From: an uncultured Prevotella sp.
GTDB taxonomy: Bacteria; Bacteroidota; Bacteroidia; Bacteroidales; Bacteroidaceae
NCBI GenBank assembly: GCA_944319945.1
Contig: CALUFN010000017.1
Coordinates: 1 to 47,522, forward strand
Direction of reading: 5' to 3'
Length of the DNA: 47,522 bases
Both the position numbers and the translations under genes were made by a program. A model generated the notes under the pieces. It made no database searches. It was not told the DNA's origin and saw only the letters and a list, made by a program, of their open reading frames with translations. Positions 8,063-15,178 of the stretch are shown here, in pieces (the stretch's first letter is position 1; every line of letters starts with the position of its first letter).

Positions 8063-8179
8063 TTAATTTATCCGGCTTTTATTATTGCCTTGTTTGTTTT
8101 TTTTATTTTCGGACGATAAGACCATGCCTGTAATGAATATGGCTGCTGCCAGCATTAAAAGTACACTAATTATTCCCAT
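8063..8179 (-). CDS. 38-residue single-span membrane protein
   Basis: The minus strand encodes 38 residues from an ATG at 8179 to TAA at 8065-8063. Residues 2-22 are strongly hydrophobic (GIISVLLMLAAAIFITGMVL) and the rest is Lys/Asn-rich and polar, a typical tiny inner-membrane protein with its basic end probably in the cytoplasm. An excellent Shine-Dalgarno-like GGAGAG lies seven bases before the ATG, unusual in this phylum. The start overlaps the 3' end of the upstream small gene by 14 bases in another frame, and the stop comes one base before the next ATG. That packing argues for a real translated cluster. Confidence 0.5.
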   Translation of the reverse strand: MGIISVLLMLAAAIFITGMVLSSENKKNKQGNNKSRIN

Positions 8180-8360
8180 TGTTTTTCTCTCCTGATTTTT
8201 TATTCAGATAAATACCTATGCCAAATGCTGCGATGAAAGCACAAATGACACCTGCAAACACAAATGGATTTTTCATATCGCTGAACATCGACGAAAGCAA
8301 TACTGCTGTCAATATGTATTTTGCGACATCAAGGAACTAATCTCCTATTTTCTGTCTCAT
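8166..8360 (-). pseudogene. two-span small membrane protein with an in-frame amber codon
   Basis: From the ATG at 8360 the minus-strand frame encodes MRQKIGD, then TAG (8339-8337), then 56 more codons in the same frame to TAG at 8168-8166. The continuation (FLDVAKYILTAVLLSSMFSD and a second hydrophobic segment AGVICAFIAAFGIGIYL) matches, from memory, the plan of small two-span Bacteroidales proteins such as DUF6722, whose N-termini look like KIGxFLxDVxKYxLT. So the amber falls inside what should be a continuous protein of about 64 residues. Internal ATGs at Met25 and Met29 of the frame could give a shortened one-span product. A TATATTTG box (8372-8365) sits just before the ATG. Confidence 0.5.
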
Positions 8361-8364
8361 GTTG

Positions 8365-8372
8365 CAAATATA
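8365..8372 (-). promoter_or_regulatory. -7 element of the small membrane-gene cluster
   Basis: TATATTTG followed by CA on the minus strand, a perfect -7 match, only four bases before the ATG at 8360. The transcript would start at or just inside that ATG, so the first start codon may not be usable. Confidence 0.5.
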
Positions 8373-8520
8373 GTGATTTTGGGTGAAAGCAGGAAATGAT
8401 TTACGGGGAATTTTCAAATTAAAGTTGTCCATGTAGTATTTGTGCAGATATGCAGTTGCCAAGACTTGAAAACCGTAAATTTGCATCAGTAAATGAGAAA
8501 ATAATGCAATCAATGTGCTC

Positions 8521-8608
8521 AAAGGTAACCTTTCGCAGGCCTAAAGGTTACCTTTTACAACGCAATAGGCCGCCTTTCGGAGTGTGAAAGGTGGCCTATC
8601 GTAACTTG
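8521..8608. repeat. 22-base phased palindromic array, copy A (4 units)
   Basis: Units start at 8521, 8543, 8565 and 8587, exactly 22 bases apart. Each begins with (A/T)-rich AAAGG or ATAGG, followed by two or three variable bases, then CCTTT or a close variant, then about eight variable bases. The core AAAGGTNNCCTTT is a palindrome. The array fills the space between the small-gene cluster and the end of the TonB receptor gene. Confidence 0.85.
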
Positions 8609-8637
8609 TTGGATGTCAATGCGGTGCGGCGGCTGCT

Positions 8638-11139
8638 TCATAGCCTGAGGGTGATGTCTACGCCAGCCTGCACGGGATTGCCCTTTTGGGCGAACCACAG
8701 CTCACGGCCGGAGGCACTGCTGCTGAAGGCAAACGTGGCGTAACGCGTGTTGGTGGCGTTGCGACACCACAGGCGCAGCGAGGCCTTGCCCCATTGCAGG
8801 CCGGCGTACAGGCCGAGCAGAGCGTAGAAGGGCTGCGAGGCCGTGTTGGCTTCGTCCCAGTATGTACGCCCCTGGGCGGTGAGGTCGGCCCCGGCGAGGA
8901 ACGCTCTTGACGCGTTCGTGCCTAACGGCAGGCGCAGATCGGCGCGTAGGCTCAGGGTGTGGCGGGGCACGTATGGCACGCTGTTGCCGGCGTAGCTTAC
9001 GGTCTGCCCGTCGTCTCCGGTCTCGTCGTATTCGGTGAACTTCGACGCAGTAAAGGCGTATGTGGCAGCCCACGTTACGCGGTCGGCCACAGCACTTCCG
9101 CGCAGCGCGGCCTCGAGGCCTAAGCTGCGGCTGCGTCCGGCGTTGACCATCATGCGGCCGAAGCCGTAGCCTGAGGCCATTACCGACAGCTGCTGGTTGC
9201 GTATCTGCATGCAGTAGGCCGAGAGGTCGGCGTGCAGCTTGTCGTCGAAGAGGTTCAGGTGGGCTCCTATCTCGTAGTTCCAGCTCTCTTCGGGCTTGTA
9301 GGTTATCGTGCGGTTCACGCGCTCGTAGTCGTCGGCGGTGTGCGGTATGTATGTCGTGTTGCCGTCGTCGGTTCCGCCTTGCCTCGCCCCGGCCGTGTTT
9401 GCCGTAGGCATGCTGCTTGTAAGTTCGGCCTGCAGTATGTCTGAGAACATCTGTATGTTGTATCCTCCGGCCCTGTATCCTTTGCTCACCACGGCGTAGA
9501 CGTTGCTACCGGCTTGGTCTACGGTGAGGCTCAGGCCTATCTTAGGCAGCAGCTGGCTGTAGGAGTCGTGCGTGCCGCTGGTGAGTATCGAGGCTACGGT
9601 GCTTGTAGACTGTGCCCCCATTACGCTTGCCGTTACAGTCATGGCCGCGCTCGTGTCGTAGTTTACGTTCACCCGGTTGTAGTCGTAACGCAGCCCTACG
9701 GTAGCCGTGAGGCGGTCGGTCAGGCCGATGTTCGACTCGTGGAACACGCCGATGTTCACCTGCGGCGTATGGAAGAGTGCCGGCACTTGCATGCTTACGT
9801 CGGCTGATACGCCTCCGGCCTGCTCTATTGCGGCGGCGGCCGTCTGTTCGGCCACGGCCTGGGGCATGCCTGCTGCCGCCATCTGTTCGGCCATTGCCTG
9901 GAGTATCGACGAGTACATGGCCGACTGTATGCCCGAGGCTATCCTCCCGGTGAAGTCTTTGTCGAAGAATACGGGTGCATCGGTCTTCAGCCACTGGTAA
10001 GAGCCGTAAAGCCCCGACGTGTGCCGCCAGGCGGTTTCGGCGTTGCTTTTCAGCGTCAGCTCCTGGGTCAGGGCGTTGATGAGCTGCCGCTGTTCGAGAT
10101 GCATGTAGTCTTCGGGCAGATAGTCTTGGTCCATGTCCATGCGGTCGCGCAGAAACTGGTAGCTGGTCTGCGAGCCGAAGGTTAGGCTGCCGGCGTCGTA
10201 AGTCAGTCCGAGCCCCGTGTTGAGCATGTTGCGTTTGTAGTTGTTGCGCCTGTTGGTCGAGGGGCGGTCTATGTGCCCCGTCACAGCGTCGAGCATGCCG
10301 TAGGGGAAGGCTCTTTGGTCTACGTACTGGTAGTCGGCGGTGAAGTCGGCGGTGAGTCTGTCGTTAGGTTTGTATATCATGCGCGTCTTACCGCCGGCCT
10401 CGTCTGACGCGTCGGCGCGCCTTCCGGTAGTGGAGTTGCGGAAGAATCCGTTCTGTCCGTTGTAAAATCCTGATACTGAAAACGCGAAGCTGTCGCTCGT
10501 CTTTACGTAGTGCGAGGCTTCGATGTTCCTGTAGAAGTGTGTGCCTAAGCCGAGACGGATGTCTGTGCCCTGGTATTTCATCGGGCTTTTAGAGTACAGG
10601 CGCACCAGCCCTCCTTCGGTGTTCATGCCGTAGAGGGTGCCTTGCGGGCCGCGGAGCACGTCTATGCGGTCGAGCTGGTATGTGTGGAAGTTGAAAGAGT
10701 TTTTGCTTACTAAGGGTATGCCGTCAACGTAAATGCCTACGGCCGGATTGTTCACCCTTGAGCCTATGCCGCGCACGTATATCGACGAGGTAAGGCGCGA
10801 GCCGTAAGCCGGCATCGCAAACGATGGCACGTAGGCGGCCACGTCGCTGAGGCCGTGTGCTCCGAGGTTGTTAATGTCGCGCCCCGAGAACACCGACGAG
10901 CTTAGCGGCTGGTGCCTAAGGCTCATCACCTCTTTGGGCTGTGATATTATTACTACTTCGTCGAGATCGTAGACGCGTGACGTGTCTGCGGCTCCGCCCG
11001 GCGTATTGTCGGGCAGTTCGGCTGAATGACTAATGGTTTTGGCGTTTTTAGTGTTGTCCGGAACCGCCGCCGGCGTGCTTATCTGCCAGGCAAATGCCAG
11101 GCAAACGAGTGATAAGTATGTCTTGTTGTTATTGTACAT
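8638..11139 (-). CDS. TonB-dependent outer-membrane receptor
   Basis: A 833-residue outer-membrane active transporter energised by TonB, with the start taken at 11139. It has a signal peptide (about 1-27), a TonB-box-like YDLDEVVIISQ near residue 65, a plug domain with the usual VRGIGSR, VDGIPL and DVLRGPQGTLYG elements (about residues 85-200), and a long beta-barrel ending in an aromatic/hydrophobic C-terminal strand. There is no N-terminal carboxypeptidase-like domain and no SusD partner beside it, so it resembles siderophore, vitamin or metal-complex receptors more than SusC glycan importers; substrate unknown. An earlier ATG at 11196 lies upstream of the promoter -7 box and is rejected. 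The residues 440-470 insert is Ala/Met/Gln-rich and odd. GC-rich compared with the flanks. Confidence 0.9.
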   Translation of the reverse strand: MYNNNKTYLSLVCLAFAWQISTPAAVPDNTKNAKTISHSAELPDNTPGGAADTSRVYDLDEVVIISQPKEVMSLRHQPLSSSVFSGRDINNLGAHGLSDVAAYVPSFAMPAYGSRLTSSIYVRGIGSRVNNPAVGIYVDGIPLVSKNSFNFHTYQLDRIDVLRGPQGTLYGMNTEGGLVRLYSKSPMKYQGTDIRLGLGTHFYRNIEASHYVKTSDSFAFSVSGFYNGQNGFFRNSTTGRRADASDEAGGKTRMIYKPNDRLTADFTADYQYVDQRAFPYGMLDAVTGHIDRPSTNRRNNYKRNMLNTGLGLTYDAGSLTFGSQTSYQFLRDRMDMDQDYLPEDYMHLEQRQLINALTQELTLKSNAETAWRHTSGLYGSYQWLKTDAPVFFDKDFTGRIASGIQSAMYSSILQAMAEQMAAAGMPQAVAEQTAAAAIEQAGGVSADVSMQVPALFHTPQVNIGVFHESNIGLTDRLTATVGLRYDYNRVNVNYDTSAAMTVTASVMGAQSTSTVASILTSGTHDSYSQLLPKIGLSLTVDQAGSNVYAVVSKGYRAGGYNIQMFSDILQAELTSSMPTANTAGARQGGTDDGNTTYIPHTADDYERVNRTITYKPEESWNYEIGAHLNLFDDKLHADLSAYCMQIRNQQLSVMASGYGFGRMMVNAGRSRSLGLEAALRGSAVADRVTWAATYAFTASKFTEYDETGDDGQTVSYAGNSVPYVPRHTLSLRADLRLPLGTNASRAFLAGADLTAQGRTYWDEANTASQPFYALLGLYAGLQWGKASLRLWCRNATNTRYATFAFSSSASGRELWFAQKGNPVQAGVDITLRL

Positions 11140-11165
11140 TCGCTTTTTACCTTTGTTCGGCGGTG

Positions 11166-11197
11166 CAAAGGTAAGTATAACGGGCGAACCGTGCAAT
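11166..11197 (-). promoter_or_regulatory. promoter of the TonB receptor gene
   Basis: Minus strand: ATTG (11197-11194) as -33, 20-base spacer, TACCTTTG (11173-11166) as -7. It puts the start of transcription about 20 bases before the ATG at 11139 and excludes the earlier ATG. Confidence 0.75.
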
Positions 11198-11220
11198 CAT
11201 CATTTATGTTGATTTTTCGT

Positions 11221-12195
11221 TCAGTAGTTCATCGTTCCGCATACCTTGCATCGGCCTTTACCGCTCATCCTTGCGCCGCAGTTGCCGCAAATGTAAGCGT
11301 AGCGGAAGCGCTTCAGGTATATCCTCACGGAAAAATAAAGGTATGCGGCAAACAGGGGGTAGCCTATGTAATAAAGCGTAGTGATGCTGAACACTATGTA
11401 GTTTACGGCGCATACGCCGGCGAGACCGCAAAGATATAGCAGGGCTTCGCCCGTGGGCAGGATGTTGCGCACCACGTCGACGACGGCCAGTCCGATTATT
11501 ATTATCGCCCATACCGACACGAGGAATACGCCCAGTATCGGCGGAACGTTGAACGGATTGAGCGTCGGGTGGAAATAAAAATGCTGCCATGTGTCGGGGG
11601 CAAAGGTCTGTATGCTTGAATACAGAGTTGCGCTCGACGCCACGACTATGGCCAACAGCGTGGGATAAAACGAGTTGATGTCGTTAAAGTGCACTATTTT
11701 TGCGTTGCGCTTGAAGATCGTGCGCATCAGGTAGGCTGCCGATATTGCGCTTATTATAATAAGGAATAACAGGAGGTGGGTGTCAGAGAATGTAGAGATG
11801 AATTGCGATATGGGATCGTTCGGCACGACTGATTTCATCAGGACCGACTCGTGTATCCAGCCGAATGTTTCCTGGTCGCGTGCCACTTGCACCCATACGG
11901 AGTCGATGGAATCCTTCGGGATTATTCTTATTTCAGCCACGGCAAGGTGGTCGTGGCGGTAGACTGTCACCGTGTCGGTGAACATGTTGTTGAGAATCTC
12001 TTCGGGCTGTTGCTTTACGAGGTTTATCGAGTCTTTCTTTACTACGAAGTTGTAGTTCTCGGAATAATGGTGGGTGTCGGCAAATGTCATCGAGTCAATT
12101 TGCTCTTGGGTGTACCTTGCCGTGTCTGCGGATGTTTCCGCCTTGCCGTTATGGCACGACGACATCAGCAGTGCGACCGCCGTTAAGGCGATCAT
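11221..12195 (-). CDS. zinc-ribbon membrane lipoprotein of unknown function
   Basis: About 324 residues from an ATG at 12195 (an ATG at 12237 overlaps the upstream gene and adds 14 residues). The N-terminus is a lipoprotein signal with lipobox LMSSC. Then comes a periplasmic domain of about 120 residues with a WVQVARDQETFGWIHESV piece that looks like an SH3-type fold. Four or five membrane spans follow (from about residue 140), and the chain ends in a cytoplasmic rubredoxin-like zinc ribbon, CGNCG then CKVCG. The gene follows a U32-family gene, as I recall for other Bacteroidales, and overlaps or nearly touches it, so the two are co-transcribed. Function unknown; no catalytic residues stand out. 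Confidence 0.75.
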   Translation of the reverse strand: MIALTAVALLMSSCHNGKAETSADTARYTQEQIDSMTFADTHHYSENYNFVVKKDSINLVKQQPEEILNNMFTDTVTVYRHDHLAVAEIRIIPKDSIDSVWVQVARDQETFGWIHESVLMKSVVPNDPISQFISTFSDTHLLLFLIIISAISAAYLMRTIFKRNAKIVHFNDINSFYPTLLAIVVASSATLYSSIQTFAPDTWQHFYFHPTLNPFNVPPILGVFLVSVWAIIIIGLAVVDVVRNILPTGEALLYLCGLAGVCAVNYIVFSITTLYYIGYPLFAAYLYFSVRIYLKRFRYAYICGNCGARMSGKGRCKVCGTMNY

Positions 12196-12223
12196 GATAG
12201 TTGCCTTATGTGCTGTAAGCAGT

Positions 12224-14095
12224 TCAAGTCTCGGCATATATGTTCATTTTACATTCGTTGCAGTCGAATTGTAACCTGAATCTACGCCCGTCAGTCAGGC
12301 GTAGGTGCAACGGTTCGCGCCATGACGGTTTGCTTCCGCCGCGCTTTGTGCAATGGCCGAGCGAGTAGCGCAGGCAGTGGCGACACTGCATGAGCAGCTG
12401 TTTTTCGGTCATCTTCAGCTCCGGTGCGTCAGGTTCGCCGCCGCATCCTTCCTTATCGTAGAAGCTGCGTGCCAGCTTGTTCGATATGTTCAGGTTCTCG
12501 TCTTTCGTCTTCCATGTGCGTGCGTCGGGCGTCCCGCTTCGGTCGGCAGCAGCGTGTGCCGCCTCTGCGAGGCTGTCGCGGCGCGGCTTTTTCATTATTC
12601 CGATCAGCTCGTCAACGGCTTTTCGCCTCGCCTCGGCAAGCATGCTTGACGGTATGAAGTAGTTGAAGTTTTCCGGTATGAGCGTGATGTCTGCGCATTC
12701 AAACGGGGTGTTGCCGAGCTTGCCCAGCTGCCTTATAACGTTATCCCGTTGAGGCTTTATGGCCGTTTGTTTGTCAGTCGTCATTTCTACAGCCGCCCGT
12801 GTGCCGTCTTCAGCCGTTGCCGTGATGGCGAATCCGCCTTCGGTCTCCTCTAGCGTAAGCGTCAGGCCGATCTTGCGTTCGGCGCTTTTGCGGGCCAAAA
12901 TCTTCTCGAAGGCTTGGTCGTTGTTGCGGTATAGGGGCATGCCGGGCCGCAGCGCTTTAGGTATTTTCAACGGAAAAATCTTGTTGGCTTCCGCTTTGTT
13001 CACCCTGAATCCTTCAAGTTCACGCTTGTCGTTGATGAAGCAAAGCCCGTCGCCGTTGGCGAATGCCGCCGTGCCGGCCACGGTGAATGCCGCTCCTCTT
13101 ATTTCTTTTACCTTGCCTACGTATTCTCCTTTCGCCTTAGGCGTGTCGAACGACGTTATGTCGTTACTCCTGCCGCTTGTAAGGAAGTAGTCGGTGTAGC
13201 CCCTGTTGAACGTCTTATCCAGGTTGGGAGTGAAGGCGTAACGGCACTTACCGAACGAAGCACGGCGGTACTTATCGGGATTGCGGCGTATTATCTCGTC
13301 CAGTTTCATGCTGTATGCGGCCGTTACGTTCTTTACGTAGTTTATGTCTTTTAGCCTGCCTTCTATCTTGAACGATGTTACTCCGGCATGTGCCATCTCC
13401 TCAAGATTGTCGATGCGGCACATGTCTTTTAGTGAAAGCAAGTGGCGGTCTTTTACGATTACACGGCCGTCGGCGTCTTCCAGGTCGAATTTCAAGCGGC
13501 AGAACTGGGCGCACTCGCCTCTGTTGGCACTTCGCTTGAAGCAGTATTGCGAGGCATAGCACAGCCCCGAGTAACTTACGCACAATGCTCCGTGGACGAA
13601 AGTTTCAAGCTCCACTCCGGGCACTGCGTCGTGGATGGCGCTGATTTCGTCGACGGATAACTCTCTTGCCAATACCACGCGGCTGAATCCATGCGCCGCC
13701 AGCCATTCCGTCTTTTCTGCCGTGCGGTTGTCTGTTTGCGTGCTTGCGTGAAGCGCTATCGGCGGCAGGTCGGCTTCGAGCAGCCCCATGTCTTGCACGA
13801 GTATCGCGTCAGCTCCGGCCTCATACAGTCCGTGCACTAATCTTACGGTATCGGCTATCTCGTTGTCGTAGATTATCGTGTTAACGGTGACGTAGACTTT
13901 CGCGCCGAAGACGTGTGCGTAGTCGCATAGCCGGGCTATGTCTTCCAGTGAATTTCCTGCCGCAGCCCTTGCGCCGAAGCGTTCTGCGCCTATGTATACG
14001 GCATCGGCTCCGTGGTCGATGGCGGCGATGCCGCATTCAAGGTTTTTCGCAGGGGATAGAAGTTCTAAGTATCTCATTGATCGTTTGGTCGTCAC
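12224..14095 (-). CDS. U32 family peptidase-like protein (TrhP/YegQ-related)
   Basis: 623 residues. U32 proteins were first called collagenases, but characterised members such as TrhP help make 5-hydroxyuridine at position 34 of tRNA from prephenate. The N-terminal TIM-barrel-like half starts with LELLSPAKN and contains the family signature around residues 164-182 (ETFVHGALCVSYSG), with Cys172, Cys179, Cys195 and Cys199 placed as for an iron-sulfur site. The C-terminal half carries the extra U32 accessory domain and finishes with a second Cys cluster (CRHC, then CNEC), so a second metal site is likely. It starts 19 bases after metA ends and overlaps the next gene's alternative start, hence an operon. 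Whether it acts on tRNA here is inference. Confidence 0.88.
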   Translation of the reverse strand: MTTKRSMRYLELLSPAKNLECGIAAIDHGADAVYIGAERFGARAAAGNSLEDIARLCDYAHVFGAKVYVTVNTIIYDNEIADTVRLVHGLYEAGADAILVQDMGLLEADLPPIALHASTQTDNRTAEKTEWLAAHGFSRVVLARELSVDEISAIHDAVPGVELETFVHGALCVSYSGLCYASQYCFKRSANRGECAQFCRLKFDLEDADGRVIVKDRHLLSLKDMCRIDNLEEMAHAGVTSFKIEGRLKDINYVKNVTAAYSMKLDEIIRRNPDKYRRASFGKCRYAFTPNLDKTFNRGYTDYFLTSGRSNDITSFDTPKAKGEYVGKVKEIRGAAFTVAGTAAFANGDGLCFINDKRELEGFRVNKAEANKIFPLKIPKALRPGMPLYRNNDQAFEKILARKSAERKIGLTLTLEETEGGFAITATAEDGTRAAVEMTTDKQTAIKPQRDNVIRQLGKLGNTPFECADITLIPENFNYFIPSSMLAEARRKAVDELIGIMKKPRRDSLAEAAHAAADRSGTPDARTWKTKDENLNISNKLARSFYDKEGCGGEPDAPELKMTEKQLLMQCRHCLRYSLGHCTKRGGSKPSWREPLHLRLTDGRRFRLQFDCNECKMNIYAET

Positions 14096-14114
14096 CTTAA
14101 TTATATGTATGCAT

Positions 14115-15032
14115 TTATTCTATCTTGTTTATGTCGTAGGGGGTCTCTTGGTAAACGTAATAGTTAATCCAATTACTGAACAGCAGGTTGGCATGCGCCC
14201 GCCATCTTACCAAAGGCTTGTCACTTGGATCGTCGTTTCTGTAATAGTTTACGGGCATCTCCACGTCGTCGCGCTTGCCCAAGTCGCGCTTGTATTCCTT
14301 GTCAAGAGTGTCTGGAGCGTATTCAAGGTGTCCGGTAATGAAAAACTCACGGCCGTCGCGCGCCATGATTATGCTTGGTCCGCTGTCGGGCGATTCGGCT
14401 ATCAGCTTCAGGCGGTTGTCCGCCGTGATGTCGCCGCGCCGTATCTCGGTGTGGCGGCTGTGTGGCATGTAGAAATAGTCGTCGAAGCCTCGGAATATGG
14501 GTAGCAACGGGTCGTCGACGTATTGTTTGAATATTCCGAACTTTTTTTTCGGCAATGCGTATTTGGGTATTCCGTAATGATAGTAAAGTCCGGCTTGGGC
14601 CGCCCAGCAGATGTATAGCGTGCTGGTGACGTGGCTCTTAGCCCATTCAAATATCCGTGTCACCTCGTCCCAATAGTTTACCTCTTCGTATTCGAGCAGT
14701 TCTACTGGTGCTCCGGTTATTATCATTCCGTCGAACTTCTTTCCGCTCAGTTCGTCGAAGTCTTTGTAAAACATCATCATGTGTTCTATCGGAGTGTTCT
14801 TCGGCGTATGGCTTTTCAGTTTCATGAAGGTCACGTCCATTTGCAGCGGAGTGTTTGACAGCAGGCGTATCAGGTCGGTCTCGGTCGTAATCTTGAGCGG
14901 CATCAGGTTGAGTATCACGATGCTCAGGGGCCTGATGTCTTGAGCGTGAGCCCTCGACGTGTCCATTACGAATATGTTTTCGCGTTTCAGCGCGTTGATG
15001 GCCGGTAGTTTGTCTGGTATCCTTAACGGCAT
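14115..15032 (-). CDS. metA: homoserine O-acetyltransferase, MetA type
   Basis: MetA-family acyltransferase activating L-homoserine in the first committed step of methionine synthesis. In 305 residues the catalytic Cys142 (ICWAAQAG) and the His in MPHSRHTE are plain. At position 111 the residue is Glu (GAPVELLEYEEV); in characterised MetA proteins Glu111 selects acetyl-CoA while Gly111 selects succinyl-CoA, so this should be the acetyl-transferring form despite the usual 'succinyltransferase' label. Length and start are standard. A good promoter (TAACTTTG) and an AGGAG-like site precede the gene, and the U32 gene follows at 19 bases. The pathway link between the two is not obvious. Confidence 0.93.
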   Translation of the reverse strand: MPLRIPDKLPAINALKRENIFVMDTSRAHAQDIRPLSIVILNLMPLKITTETDLIRLLSNTPLQMDVTFMKLKSHTPKNTPIEHMMMFYKDFDELSGKKFDGMIITGAPVELLEYEEVNYWDEVTRIFEWAKSHVTSTLYICWAAQAGLYYHYGIPKYALPKKKFGIFKQYVDDPLLPIFRGFDDYFYMPHSRHTEIRRGDITADNRLKLIAESPDSGPSIIMARDGREFFITGHLEYAPDTLDKEYKRDLGKRDDVEMPVNYYRNDDPSDKPLVRWRAHANLLFSNWINYYVYQETPYDINKIE

Positions 15033-15066
15033 ATTATGTAGATGTCTCCTTTCTTATTATTTTGCG

Positions 15067-15074
15067 CAAAGTTA
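15067..15074 (-). promoter_or_regulatory. -7 element of the metA operon
   Basis: TAACTTTG on the minus strand, followed by GC; start of transcription about 28 bases before the ATG at 15032. The leader contains GGAG. Confidence 0.7.
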
Positions 15075-15108
15075 CATAAAAATAATGATTTATGCTACAG
15101 CATGTGTG

Positions 15109-15151
15109 AAAAAAAGGAAACTCCCTTGACTTCGCAATCCGTCAAGGGAGT
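15109..15151 (-). terminator. rho-independent terminator of the M13 peptidase gene
   Basis: Perfect 11-base stem (15120-15130 with 15141-15151), ten-base loop, followed on the minus strand by TTCC and seven T (15115-15109). It lies 28 bases past the stop codon. Confidence 0.9.
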
Positions 15152-15178
15152 CTCCGATTATGGTGTAGGCCTAACTGC

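Noticed and set aside
7795-8133. A rightward frame of 112 codons
   Set aside because: It lies opposite the leftward small-gene cluster, whose frames have clean overlaps and a ribosome-binding-like site; composition of the rightward frame is poor.
11140-11196. N-terminal extension of the TonB receptor from 11196
   Set aside because: It spans the -7 box and would put 19 polar residues before the signal peptide.
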